Part shown: piece after piece, positions 32,458 to 43,914 of the stretch
How positions within the stretch are numbered: position 1 is the stretch's first letter
Layout: the number at the start of each line of letters is the position of its first letter
Source: Capsicum annuum
Taxonomy: Eukaryota; Streptophyta; Magnoliopsida; Solanales; Solanaceae
Assembly (NCBI RefSeq): GCF_002878395.1
Contig: NW_025892684.1
Coordinates: 301,353-365,352, forward strand
Reading direction: 5' to 3'
DNA length: 64,000 nucleotides
Translations under genes and position numbers: made by a program
The notes under the pieces: generated by a model
The model's input: only the letters and a program-made list of their open reading frames with translations
Told to the model about the DNA's origin: nothing
Database searches by the model: none

Positions 32458-33336
32458 TAATACAAGACTAAGTGTGTATCAAGAGATTCAAGCCAACACA
32501 AGAGCAACAAGATGAACAACAAGGTTCTAGTGAATCAATATAGGCCACTCACGGCTTCACTAGACTTTAGATTTAGTTTTGAGCAAGAAAAAAGATGAAC
32601 ACAAGAACAACAATGCTAGTGAATAGAAAGAGCCCCACACGGCTTCACTAGACTTCAAAGACCAACAATAATACAATGTTAACAAAAGAGATAGATAGAT
32701 AGTTTGACATATAATATTCAAGAATCTAAGAACCCTAACCACATGTAAGGACCCTAAGATTAATGAATGTTAACACCAAACTCTTACGTTGACAAAAGAG
32801 GGACTTTACCTCCCTAATCACCAACGTAACAAGCCAACGATGCAACACAAGTGATACCTACACTTGGGCAGCCCTAGTTACGGATTGGTGGCTTTTCCAA
32901 TCCCTACAACTAAGGGGTGTTACACTCCTCACACTAGAGAGAGAGTTTGTCTTCAATCAATAAACAAATAAGTCCTAAAACGCTATCTTTTTCTATTTAT
33001 ATTACCTTAAGAAAGAAGACAAATGACTACACTAACCTTAATGAGAGGGGTGGCCATAGAGTGCATTTTGGGCTAAGTGAAGTGACCAAAATTCCCTCAA
33101 TAAAGATGGCCCAAAAATCGTGAGCTATTAAGTATCCAAAATCATGAATCCTCAAGTATGCAATGCTCCAATCAATCTTCCACTCACGGCCTTGAGGAAT
33201 GATATGCTCAACGGTAGGCTCAAAATGGGTCTTCCTTGCATATTCTTCTGCCCTCGGGGTGACCAAGTGTTAAGCCTTTAAGTGATGGTCTCCAATCATG
33301 TCTTCAAAAATTAAGGTGGTCATTTGACTTGTATCA
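32458..33336 (-). repeat. 3' LTR of element C
   Basis: 879 bp, plus strand TAATACAAGACTAAG...GACTTGTATCA. The block GCTTCACTAGACTT occurs twice within each LTR. Confidence 0.88.
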
Positions 33337-33376
33337 TCCTCTCCTCTTGAAAAGGATTCGACCTCGAATCCAAACC

Positions 33377-34651
33377 TTACAAGAACAAAGAGAAGACAAA
33401 CAAACACCACATCCTCATGACATGCGGGTTAGAGTTAGTACAATAAACAACATCAACATGCCAAGTAGGTACACACTTGAGATATAGCCACACATCCTTG
33501 ACTTTAATCACGAGGGGCTTTGAAAAAATATTACAAAGGAGTGGTGCCCTAATTGAAAGTAAAGTCCATGCAACACATATAGCAATATCACTCAAACAAG
33601 TGGACCGACCAAAAACTATCCATCTTTCACACCCTAAGAAGTTATCGGTGTCAAATGGAAGACTTAACCAAGGACTTAGGTCTCGTCCACTCTCATTCTC
33701 CCTTAGGGTGCCATCCTCAAGGTTAAGTAAGCCCTCTTTATCACCATTGGAAATATCATGCACAAAAAGAGGATTTAGAAAGGTGTTCCACAAGCCAACT
33801 TCAAATAAAGGGTTCTCATACATGCACTTACTACTAGTTTCAAAATCTCCACTAGGAATATGCCCAACATAAGAAACACTTAAAGAAGAAGTAGATGGAA
33901 TTTCTAAGCACACGTCACCTTCTCTTTCAAATGATCAATCCTCACTTAGACACAAACCACCACGGGTAGCCAAGGGATCACAAGAAAAATCATATTTACC
34001 AAGGAAATCACAATTTGGGTTTTCTAAACAATCAAGCACATCAAGGTCTTTTCCACCCGATTGATCATTGTCCACATTCTCACTAGTTGTTGGCAACTTA
34101 TACACAAACGTAGACTCACCTTGTTTTTCACAAGTGTCAACTAGTGTGTGAATACTCTCGCCACTTCGTAATGGAATCTTAGTCAAGTTATAAGTGCTAG
34201 CACTAGATGGACACAAATAATTCTCATGCGGAGAATCAATTTCATCATCTAAAGGATCAACTAGTGCTTGCGTACCTACAACAAGAGTTTGGTCCTCATG
34301 TGACCTAACAATACCAAGAGTATCACAAAAGGGAGACTCAAGAACCTCTACCCTAGGCAAAGATGCAACTACACCCACTTGGCTCCTACTAGCCACAACA
34401 AAACATTCTAAGTCTATAGGAGTGTAGGGAATAGTGTTTTTACCTCGTAGCTCACATGAGCTATGGACTTCCTCTTGAAGTGTATCCGGACAGCCCACTT
34501 GCACCCTTTGACCTACCATACGATCTAACCTTTCATTTTCCATAGCTAGGTCTTGGGACATAGTGTCAAGGTAGGCCAAAATGATATTTGTGGCATTATT
34601 GTCCATGGGTTGAGAGGTTGAAGCTGCAGGTTCCCTTGCAATTGTTCCCAA
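33377..34651 (-). pseudogene. Accessory ORF of element C (best-preserved copy)
   Basis: An ATG at 34651 opens MGTIAREPAASTSQPMDNNA, then LDTMSQDLAMENERLDRMVG (helical, charged). 239 codons are open to a stop at 33935; reading continues from there to 33377 with 178 open codons. Shared segments: IDDEIDSPHENYLCPSSAS (B has IDDQIDYSCKINLYPPSAEA), ENPNCDFLGKYDFSCDPLA, GGLCLSED, and the C-terminal NPHVMRMWCLFVFSLFL. It ends about 40 bp before the polypurine tract, so the ORF fills the whole interior that gag-pol would occupy. No known domain recognised. It could be a diverged gag or an acquired host segment. Confidence 0.6.
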
Positions 34652-35941
34652 AAAGAAAAAAAAAGAACAAAACTACAAATCAAAACACAAGTTAGTTTGA
34701 AAAAACCTCACCACACTCTCACACACTTGATCATCTCACACTTGGATTCACAAGTGTTGCAAGTCATTTTGTAGTTCGTGATGAGTCGAGGGGTGAGTCT
34801 ACTCCTTGGTCGGAATGGATTCTTTGTTTGAAGACTCAAGGAAAGTAATGTCCAAACTTGAACCAAGAAGTACTACGATTTTTAAAATGGCAAAAGAACA
34901 AAAGAAACGTAGACATAAACAATGGATTCAAAGGACTAATTGACAATCTAGTAGGAGTTTACTAGTTTGTTAATTAGTACTAGGATCAATTAAACGAAAC
35001 GAAGGATCAACAAATAAGAAACTAAGAAATCTAAAATTTGAGCTTAAATATGTTGCGTGAATAGTAAAACATGATAACATGGAAGCACGTAATAGTTTCA
35101 ATTTTAGACAAGTTGTTATTTTCCAATTTGGAAATCTTGGTCAATTTTCAATTTGGGGAATTGGGGAATTTGTTTAAGGAGGGAAATCCAAACAAGTCTT
35201 GGAGCCTTTTTAAACTTCAAGTTTCAATACTTGACTTTCTTGTACACCCTTAAAACATGACCCCTTGTATCATGGAAAGTTGATGATGGATAGTAGTTGT
35301 TAAAGTCGTTGGTGGTTGAGAAGTCTTGCAAGACTAACAAATTCTTACACCTTTTCCTTCACCTTTTTGGATAAAATAAGCACTTTATTTTTAACAAGGT
35401 ATGAAGGTTGTGAAGAACATCAAGAACTATAACAACATTCACTAAGAACAACCAATAATTTCCACACAACTCCTCCCAAATCCACAACAACAATATCTTC
35501 AACACTTGGCCAAGACAACTACAACTTCAACAAAGATGTTCTTAGTCTACCAATTAACAACAATATTACGTGGTCAAGACTACAACAACAATAATTTGAA
35601 GACCACATGGCCAAAATAGTTCACTAAAACAATGTTCAACAAGAAGCAACCAAGTCTTATATTCACAACAACACCAACACTTCAAACTCAAACTTAGATA
35701 TAGATATAATGTGTTAGTGAAGAAAAAAAATAACACTTAGAGACAACAAATACAAGTAAAAATCTTGATCAATACACAACAAGAACACAATTTTCGGCCA
35801 AGAACACCAGATGGACAAATTGCTCTTTTTGCTAGAATTTTCAGTTTTCAACAACAATTTTATTTTTTTTTGAATTTTTTAAGAAAGCTAACCCAAGATT
35901 GATCTTTTGGGAACAAAATCAAGACACGCTTTGATACCAAA
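34652..35941 (-). other. Leader of element C
   Basis: Between the PBS and the ATG. CAA-rich on the plus strand, mainly 35400-35690. The block AAATCTAAAATTTGAGCTTAA (35028 on) with GTTGCGTGAATAGTAAAACA is also present in element A (3957 on) and inverted in element B (7352 on). Confidence 0.6.
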
Positions 35942-36820
35942 TAATACAAGACTAAGTGTGTATCAAGAGATTCAAGCCAACACAAGAGCAACAAGCTGAA
36001 CAATAAGGTGCTAGTGAATCAAAATAGGCCACTCATAGCTTCACTAGACTTTAGATTTAGTTTTGAGCAAGAAAAAAGATGAACACAAGAACAACAATGC
36101 TAGTGAATCGAAAGAGCCCCACACGGCTTCACTAGACTTCAAAGACCAACAACAATGCAATGTTAACAAAAGAGATGGATAGATAGTTTGACATATAATA
36201 TTCAAGAATCTAAGAACCCTAATCACATGTAAGGACGCTAAGATTAATGAATGTTAACACCAAACTCTTACGTTGACAAAAGAGGGACTTTACCTCCCTA
36301 ATCACCAATGTATCAAGCCAACAATGCAACACAAGTGATATCCATACTTGGGCAGCCTTAGTTACGGATTGGTGGCTTTTCCAAGCCCTACAACAAAGGG
36401 GTGTTACACTCCTCACACTAGAGAGAGAGTTTGTCTTCTATCAATAAACATCTAAGTCCTAAAACTCTATCTTATTCTATTTATATTACATTAAAAAAGA
36501 AGACAAATGAATACAATACCCTTAATGAGAGGGGTGGCCATAAAGTGCATTTTGGGCTAAGTAAAGTGACCAAAATGCCCTCAATGAAGATGGCCCAAAA
36601 ACCGTGAGCTATTAAGTGTCCAAAATCGTGAATCCTCAAGTCTTCAATGCTCCAATCAATCTTTCACTCATGGCCTTAAGGAACGATATGCTCAACGGTA
36701 GGCTCAAAATGGGTATTCCTTGCATATTCTTATGCCCTCGGGATGACCAAGTCTTGAGCCTTTAAGTGATGGTATCCAATCATGTCTTCAAAAATTAGGG
36801 TGGTCATTTGACTTGTATCA
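35942..36820 (-). repeat. 5' LTR of element C
   Basis: 879 bp, the same length as the 3' LTR, ends TAATACAAG...TTGTATCA. Confidence 0.88.
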
Positions 36821-36825
36821 AGTGG

Positions 36826-38597
36826 GACTCCTTGGGAGCCGACTAAAACCTTGCCCATCAGCAAACACTGAACATAATATTTAGTCGACTTGCATTCAAG
36901 TATAGTAGACATCTAATCATCCCTAAGTATATTTTTTCATCAACGTCCTTTTTGGATTTGTCTGAATCAAGACATGTTAAGGGACTCATTGGAGTTTTGA
37001 ATGCCTTTCCTTTTTCATTTTCAAATTTATTGATAAACTCCTTTGTATATTTGGCTTGACTGATAAAGGTACCTTTGGGAGTTTTCTTGATTTGTAATCT
37101 CTAGAAGAATTTTAGTTCTCTTATAAGACTCATTTCAAATTCTTCCTTCATCAGATTTGCAAAATTCTCGCACATAGGACTACCAAAAATAATATCATCA
37201 ACATAAATTTGTACAGTGAGTAAATTAGAGTCTAAATTTTGAGTAAAAAAAGTAAAATCTATTTTAGCTCTTTAAAAGTTATTGTTTAACAGAAAAGTAC
37301 TCAACCTTTCGCACAAGTCTTTGTGGCCTGTTTGAGATCATAGAGTGATTTTGAGAGTTTGAAAACATGACTTGGATAAGATGGATTTTCAAAATTGGGA
37401 GGTTGTTTTACATAAACCTCCTCAAGAATGAAGCCATTAAGAAATACACTCTTAACATCTATTTGATATAACTTAAAACATTTGAAAATAGCAAATGGCA
37501 ACAAAATTTGAATTGATTCTAACCATGCTACATGAGAAAAATTTTCGTGGTAATCAATACCTTCCTATTGGGAGCAGCCTTAGCTTCAAGTCTAGCCTTA
37601 TTTCGAATTATCTTACCTTCTTCATCGAATTTATTTTTGTAGACCCATCTAGTTCCAACAACTGAGTATTTCTTAGGTCTCTTAACTAGATCCTAGACTT
37701 AGTTGCATTCAAACTGATCTAGTTCTTCTTTCATGGACTTAACCTAAAAATTGTCTTTGAGGACCTCATCAACCTTTTTGGGTTCAATTTGAGAGACAAG
37801 AGCAACTAACACTTGTTTTCTTAAAGACACTCTTTTCTTCATCTGATCATCTAGGTTTCTAATGATAAAGTAATTTGGAAAGCTTATACTGTGTCTCTAT
37901 TCTCTTGGAACATAAGTTTTTATTGTTTCAGTAACAGGAGCTGACTCTGATTGAATCATAGTTGACTCGTAGGTTGTTTTCTCAGGAGTTATGTCTGGTC
38001 TGGCTCTTGACTGTAGATCATTCACCTAGATTCATCAAATATAATATTAATAGATTTTAGAGTTCATTTATTATAAGCTTTATAGGCTCGGCTGATGGGA
38101 GAATACCCAAGAAAAATACCTTCATCACTTCATGGGTCAAACTTTTCTAAGTTATTTTTATCATTATTTTAGATGAAGCATTTGCATCTAATGGGATGAA
38201 ATAATTGATATTTTGATTCTTTCCTCTCTACAGCTCATAAGGTGTCTTCTTTAGGATTGGTCTGATAAGATATCTATTAAGAATGTGACATGCCATGCTT
38301 ACTGCCTTTGCCAAAAGTTATCTAGTAGGTATTGTTCTAGAAGCATGGTTCTTTTTGTCTCTTGGAGAGATCTGTTCTTTTATAAAAATACGCTATTTTT
38401 TTGAGGAAATCAAGGAGATGCGGTGTTTTGAGAATGTTTATTTTGAGCACAGTATTCCTTGAAATCTTTATTTTTAAATTCTCCTTCATGATCGCTATGA
38501 ACATAGGTCATGAAATACCTTGATTCTCTTTGTACTTTTATACAAAGATCTTATAATTAGTGAATGTTTCATGCTTGTGAGAAAGAAACATTATCCA
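36826..38597 (-). pseudogene. Reverse transcriptase and integrase C-terminal part of copia-3
   Basis: Minus strand order: integrase C-terminal segment DEGIFLGYSPISRAYKAYN (about 38130-38070), linker, RT with IDVKSVFLNGFILEEVYVKQ (37460-37400) and YPSHVFKLSKSLYDLKQATK, then the intact catalytic YVDDIIFGSPMCENFANLMK (about 37210-37150) and GTFISQAKYTKEFINKFENE. Stops and shifts break the frame several times, so YVDD survival does not mean activity. The RT/RNase H transition is cut at 36825 by element C. Confidence 0.8.
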
Positions 38598-41500
38598 AGT
38601 AAAGTGAGAATAATCATCAACAATGACTAAAACATATCTTTTTCCATTGATGCTTGCATTCTTTGTGGGCCAGAACAAATCCATGTGGATTTTTTGAAGG
38701 GTCTTGGTGATATACTAACAATATCTTTGACTTTAAATAAAGTTTGAGTCTATTTACCAAGTTGACAAGCATCACAGATGTGATTCTTTTCAAATTTTAT
38801 CTTTGGAAGACCTTTCACCAATTCAAGTATAAAAAGTTTTTTGAGGGTATACATGCTAGCATGCTCAAGCTTTCAGTTACACAACTATGTGGCATTGGTT
38901 TGTGTAATAATGTATGTCAGTCTACCAAAAACAGGTATGTTTAGAATAAAAATATTATCAACACGATCATAGAGAAGAGAAATATTTCTTTTTTCGTGCT
39001 TAATTAAGCAGTTCTCAGCTTTGAAGAATACTTTGAACCCTGCATCATACAGCTGACTGATTTCACTAAGTTGTGTTTGAGTTCATCTATGAGATATACT
39101 TTAACGAGTTTGCAGAAGGAGCAAATTTTTACTAAGTCGACTTCGATGATGTCACCCTTGGCATTGTCTCCAAATTACTCATTTAATTTTCATTAAGAAC
39201 ATATGCTTTTTTTGGTCATGTGTCTGGAACATCCTCTATCTATAACTACATTTCATTTCTGCAGCTTTTAAGGTTATGTTCTGCAAAACAAGGAGATTAG
39301 GTTTTCTTAGGTACCCAAATGGTCATGGATCCTTAAGCGTTAGATATGATTCCTTTTATTCTCCAAACTAAAACCCCTTTATACCTTTGTTTATAGTTAT
39401 GTGATTTGTGTCACTTTTACCACAGGTGTAGCAGTTAGATCCATGAAAAGAAAACAAAGTTTTAGCAGTGTCGAAAGAGTCAAATGAGGATCTTAAATTA
39501 GCCATGACAAAATTAGATTTTACAAAACTATGACTTGGTGATTTTCTAATATTATTCAACTGCATTTTTATATCATCAAATTCTTCTTGAAGTAGGTCAA
39601 TTTTAATTTGACTTGCTTCAAGTAAAGCGAGAATAATAATAAATATTGACACAAACATATCTTTTCCCATTGATACTTGCATTCTTGGTGGACCCAAAGA
39701 AATCCATATAGATTGTTTGAAGGGTCTTGGCGGTACTGATAATATCTTTGACTTTAAACGAAGTTCGAATATGTTTACCAAGTTGACAAGCATCACAGAT
39801 GTGATCCTTTTCAAATTTTAGTTTTGGTAGACCTTTCACCAATTCAAGTATAGAATGTTTTTTAAGGGCATGCAGGCTAATATGTGTCATTGGTTTGAAT
39901 AGTAACGAATATCAATCTACCAAAATCAGGTCTGTTTAGACTGTAAATATTATCAACACTATCATTGATAAGAGAAAGATTTCTTTTTCCATGCTTAATT
40001 GAGCAATTCTCAGATTTGAAGGATACTCCAAACCCTATATCACACAGCTGACTGATATTCAGTAAGTTGTATTTGAGTTTATCTATGAGATATACTTCAA
40101 TGAGCTCATAGGAGGAGCAGAGTTTTATTGAGCCGACTCTGATGACATCACCCTTGGAATTGCCTCCAAATTCCTTCTTTAATTTTATTTAAGAACAAAT
40201 GCTCTTTTTCTGGTCATGTGTCTGGAACATCCTCTATTTATGACCATATTTCTTTTCTATAGCTTTTGTGGTTATGTTCTTGCAAAATAAGGAGATTAGT
40301 GTTATTTAGGTACCCAAGTGGCTTTGGGTCCTTTAGGGTTAGATATGATTCCTTTGAGTCTCTAAATCCACACACCTTTAGACCTTTGTCTGTAGTTGTG
40401 TGATTTGTCCCACTTTTACCATAGGTGTAGTAGATAGATCCATAAAAAGAAAACAAAGTTTTAGCAGTGTCAAAAGAGTCTGGTGAGGAGCTTGAATTAG
40501 CCTTGACAAAATTAGATTTTACAAAACTATGACTTGGCGATTTTCTAATATTATTCAAATATATTTCTATATCATCAAGTTCTTCTTGAAGTAGGTCAAT
40601 TTTAATTAGACTTACTTCAAGTAAAGCTAGAATAATCATCAACAATGCTTAAACATATCTTTTCCCATTGATGCTTGCATTCTTGGTGGGCCCAAACAAA
40701 TCCATGTGGATTGTTTGAAGGGTCTTGGTGGTACTGACAATGCCTTTAACATTAAACAAAGTTTGAGTGTATTTACCAAGTTGACAAGCATCACAGATGT
40801 GATCATTTTCAAATTTTAGTTTTGACATACCTTTCACCAATTCTAGTATAGAAAGTTATTTTAGGGCATGCATGCTAGCATACCTGAGCTTTCTTTGCCA
40901 CAACCATGTGTCATTACTTTGCATAGTAATGCATGTCAGTCCTACCAAAATTAGGTTTGATTAGAATGTAAATATTATCAACACGATCATCGATAGGAGA
41001 AGTATTTCTTTTTTCATGCTTAATTTAGCAATTCTCAACTTTGAAGGATACTCTGAACCCTGCAACACACAGTTGAATAATACTCAGTAAGTTATGTTTG
41101 AGTTTATATATGAGATATACTTCAGCAAGTTCGAAGCAGGAGCAGAGTTTTACTGAGCCGACTTTGATGACGTCACTCTTTGCATTGTCTCCAAATTTCT
41201 CCTTTAATTTTATTTAAGAACAGATGCTCTTTTTGGTCATATGTTTGGAACATCCTCTATCTATGAACACATTTATTTTCTATCACTTTTGTGATTATGT
41301 TCCTGCAAAACAAGATTAGTTTTGTTTGGCCTTGGGTCCTTGAGAGTTAGATATGATTCCTCTGAGTCTCCAAACACACACCCATTTAGACCTTTGTATG
41401 TAGTTGTGTGATTTGTGCCAGTTTTGACTATAGGTGCAGTAGATAGATCCATGAAAAGAAAACAAAGTTTTAGTAGTGTCAAAAGGGTCTGATGAGGAGC

Positions 41501-41629
41501 TTGAATTAACCCTGACAAAATTAGATTTTACAAAACTGAGACTTGGTGATTTTCTTATATTATTAAACTGTATTTTATATCATCAAGTTCTTCTTGAAGT
41601 AGGTCAATTTTGAATTGACTTGCTTCAAG
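38598..41629 (-). repeat. Three tandem ~1.0 kb copies of the gag-to-integrase segment of copia-3
   Basis: Units are 38598-39620, 39621-40619 and 40620-41629. Each carries, on the minus strand, a gag-tail piece (FDDIKMQLNNIRKSPSHSFV-like), the zinc-region remnant (CYTCGKSDTNH), the pre-integrase piece (LVKGLPKLKFEKDHICDACQ-like) and the integrase start (MDFFGSTKNASINGKRYVCV-like). Unit ends share CAAGT, with (CC/CTT)CAAGTAAAG at the internal starts. The three copies differ by many substitutions, so the duplications are not recent. In a normal element this segment occurs once. Confidence 0.85.
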
Positions 41630-42170
41630 TTTAATTTTCCAGTTCCTTCTTTCCTCTTCAAGCTTTTATTTTAATAGAGTGCCAATTTTTCATTTCTTGA
41701 TCAATTTTATTGTATTCATCAATAATTATTTGAAGATCGCATGTTCTCATGTCAAGATATGATTGAAGAAGGTTGCAATTATGACAATTGGAGGGTCTTA
41801 CAAAACTTGATTCACCATTTGCCATGAAGAATATATTGGTTATTTCTGTATCCTCTTCAGTTTTATCTTCATCACTCTACACCTTAAAGTTTTTATTTTT
41901 CTTAAATGAACTTCTCCTTATTTTTGGAAAATTCTTCCTTATATCTCTAGGTTAACTACGGTGATAACAATGATCATTATTCCTTGTGAATTTAATATTC
42001 TTATAGCCTTCGGGTTTCTGCTGCCTTTGTCCTAAAATTTTCTTTATTCTGTGAGTTATGAGAGTCATTACCTCACCATTAGTTGTCACGACATTGAAAG
42101 CCACATGTTTCTTTTTCTTTCTTTGTTGTACCTATTTATATGATTTTGTTCATAGGCGATGAGGATACCT
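41630..42170 (-). pseudogene. gag remnant of copia-3
   Basis: Minus strand: KKKHVAFNVVTTN, then FFMANGESSFVRPSNCHN and QIIIDEYNKIDQEMKN, resembling the C-terminal half of Sirevirus-type gag with CFMANEDE-like and coiled segments. A few stops. The N-terminal gag and 5' LTR are missing. Confidence 0.6.
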
Positions 42171-43914
42171 TTCACGACCTGAGACTATGCTTGGAACCAC
42201 AAGTGATCCCAAACCATCCCATGTACTGGCATACTATTAAGCAACTAACTTATAATATATTAAATAGTTGATTCTGCTATGCAGAAATATAATCATGACA
42301 AAATCTGGGAAAATTATAATACTGATATAATTTATAATCTGATAAAATTTAAGAGAGAGCTGAACTTACATGACTGACTCTGATTGACATCTACGAAGCC
42401 TCTACTATACTAACTATATATAGCTGGGACATGCCTCCAACCACCACTAACTAATACATATGAATAATAAAAATAAAGTACATGAACAATATCTGGAGTC
42501 CCCGAAATAGGAGAACTCATCAACTACTGGCTGAAAACTGCAACTTTCTGATCATGATGTGTGAGCTACAATTGGTACGTACATTATGAAACAATGTTGC
42601 CACACAGACGTATATATGGATCAATACTTCTGGAATGTACTGAGTAAGTGGGGTTGAATGTCATAAGTAAAATTGAGTAGGTACATAATCTTAAAATATG
42701 CTTGCTAAGTGCAAGTAGACTCACCAAGAGACTGAAGTCAACTGAAATCTGAAGTAGCTTAAATCATGAGTAACAAACATAATCTGATAAGCTGGTGAAT
42801 CACTACACTTAGTTTCTTAAAATCGTACTTGTAGAATAAGTAGAATTGAAGCTAGGAAACAGTATAACATTGATACTCTATGGATACTGAGTCTGAAACT
42901 ACGTGATGGAAACTGACATAACTCGACGATTTGAATATACAAATATATTGTGAACGGATGGATAAAAAAACAAAACCAAACATAATTTATACTAAGCTGA
43001 TTTGATTAACTGACTGACTGATAGCTGAATACTGATCATGTAAAATTGAATTATACTTAGTCTTAATTATTAGACTTAAATAGTAGGGTACTGTGCATAT
43101 GAGATAAGGACTAATTAAACAATATGAGATCTCCCATCTAAACAAATTACTCATTACCACTATCATTTCATAAGGAGAGGTCACCGAAAGGTTAGAACAT
43201 GATGACCTGGAGCATGAAAGGATACTATACATGATATGACACTAAATTGAGGCCTGAGAAATAGAGTATCAACGAAATGAATCCATTACAGAGATCAAAA
43301 CTGAGGGCATACATAACATAATCTGAATTTCACAAGTTATTAAGAGTGCACCATGAGTTTTGGGAACTGATTATACCATAAAGTATAAGTGTATAAGTCA
43401 TGAGCTGCATGACCAGTGTTTGGAGTTCATAAATTCCATGGAATATGATTCATACTACTGAGTGAACTGGAATTCCTCATACGAGGAACTAGAAACGTAC
43501 ATGATTCTATGGAAAGTGCATGAATATGAGCTATGACCATAGAACGGATATGTAAGGCATGCATAGTTATTGTGATGACTAAAGTATAACACTTTGTACT
43601 GAGATAAGAATGGGCCGGGCATCATCCTCCCTTACTATTGTTCTACAACATAGTACACCACTACTGGACTCTGAGAGCCTGACTTAGTTACTTATTCTAT
43701 CATCTCCCCCTTAGCTTTAAGCCATTATTCTAAGTCTATAGGGCCCTTTAAATAAACTCTAAACTGAACTACAACCACTTTATTCTAGATCCCGAGATAT
43801 AACAAAACACATAAATAATAAACTCAACCTGATAGACTACATCTAAAAGTGTAGAACCCGTTCCTAGTACTTTTTTATAAGATATAATTCTAACTTTCTA
43901 TATCCCAATATCCA
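42171..43914 (-). mobile_element. Gypsy-type LTR and short internal piece (gypsy-1)
   Basis: The left end TTCACGACCTGAGACTATG resembles the TGTCACGACCC end of Solanaceae gypsy LTRs. At 43703-43716 the minus strand reads AAGCTAAGGGGGAGA, a polypurine tract, directly followed by TGATAG, so the LTR is about 42171-43702 in minus orientation. 43703-43914 is internal sequence, cut at 43915 by gypsy-2. No coding domain seen. Confidence 0.55.

Larger units (their letters stand above)
32458..36820 (-). mobile_element. Non-autonomous LTR element C, inserted in copia-3 RNase H/RT
   Basis: LTRs at 32458-33336 and 35942-36820, both 879 bp and differing by only a few percent by eye. Target copies are GGTGG (32453-32457) and AGTGG (36821-36825), one mismatch. 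Polypurine tract on the minus strand AAGAGGAGAGGA (33348-33337). Primer-binding site TTTGGTATCAAAGCG (35941-35927). Same family as A and B by PBS, polypurine context, CAA-rich leader and accessory ORF. Both LTRs end in TA rather than CA on the sense strand (plus strand starts TAATAC), a non-canonical terminus. Confidence 0.87.
26278..42170 (-). mobile_element. Sirevirus-like Ty1/copia element (copia-3), heavily nested, 5' end missing
   Basis: The 3' LTR is at 26278-29879 (itself split). The minus-strand polypurine tract AAAAAAAGGGGAGA lies at 29892-29880. Upstream come an env-like ORF (31649-30267), RNase H (32452-31940), RT and integrase (38597-36826), a triplicated gag-to-integrase segment (41629-38598) and gag (about 42130-41630). 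The order gag-pol-env-like with a long region after pol is that of Sireviruses. The 5' LTR is absent: coding sequence abuts a gypsy LTR near 42171. Element C and a solo LTR are inserted in it. Confidence 0.8.

Noticed and set aside
43715..43914. A coding segment of gypsy-1
   Set aside because: No frame shows gag or pol motifs; only the polypurine tract and LTR end are supported.
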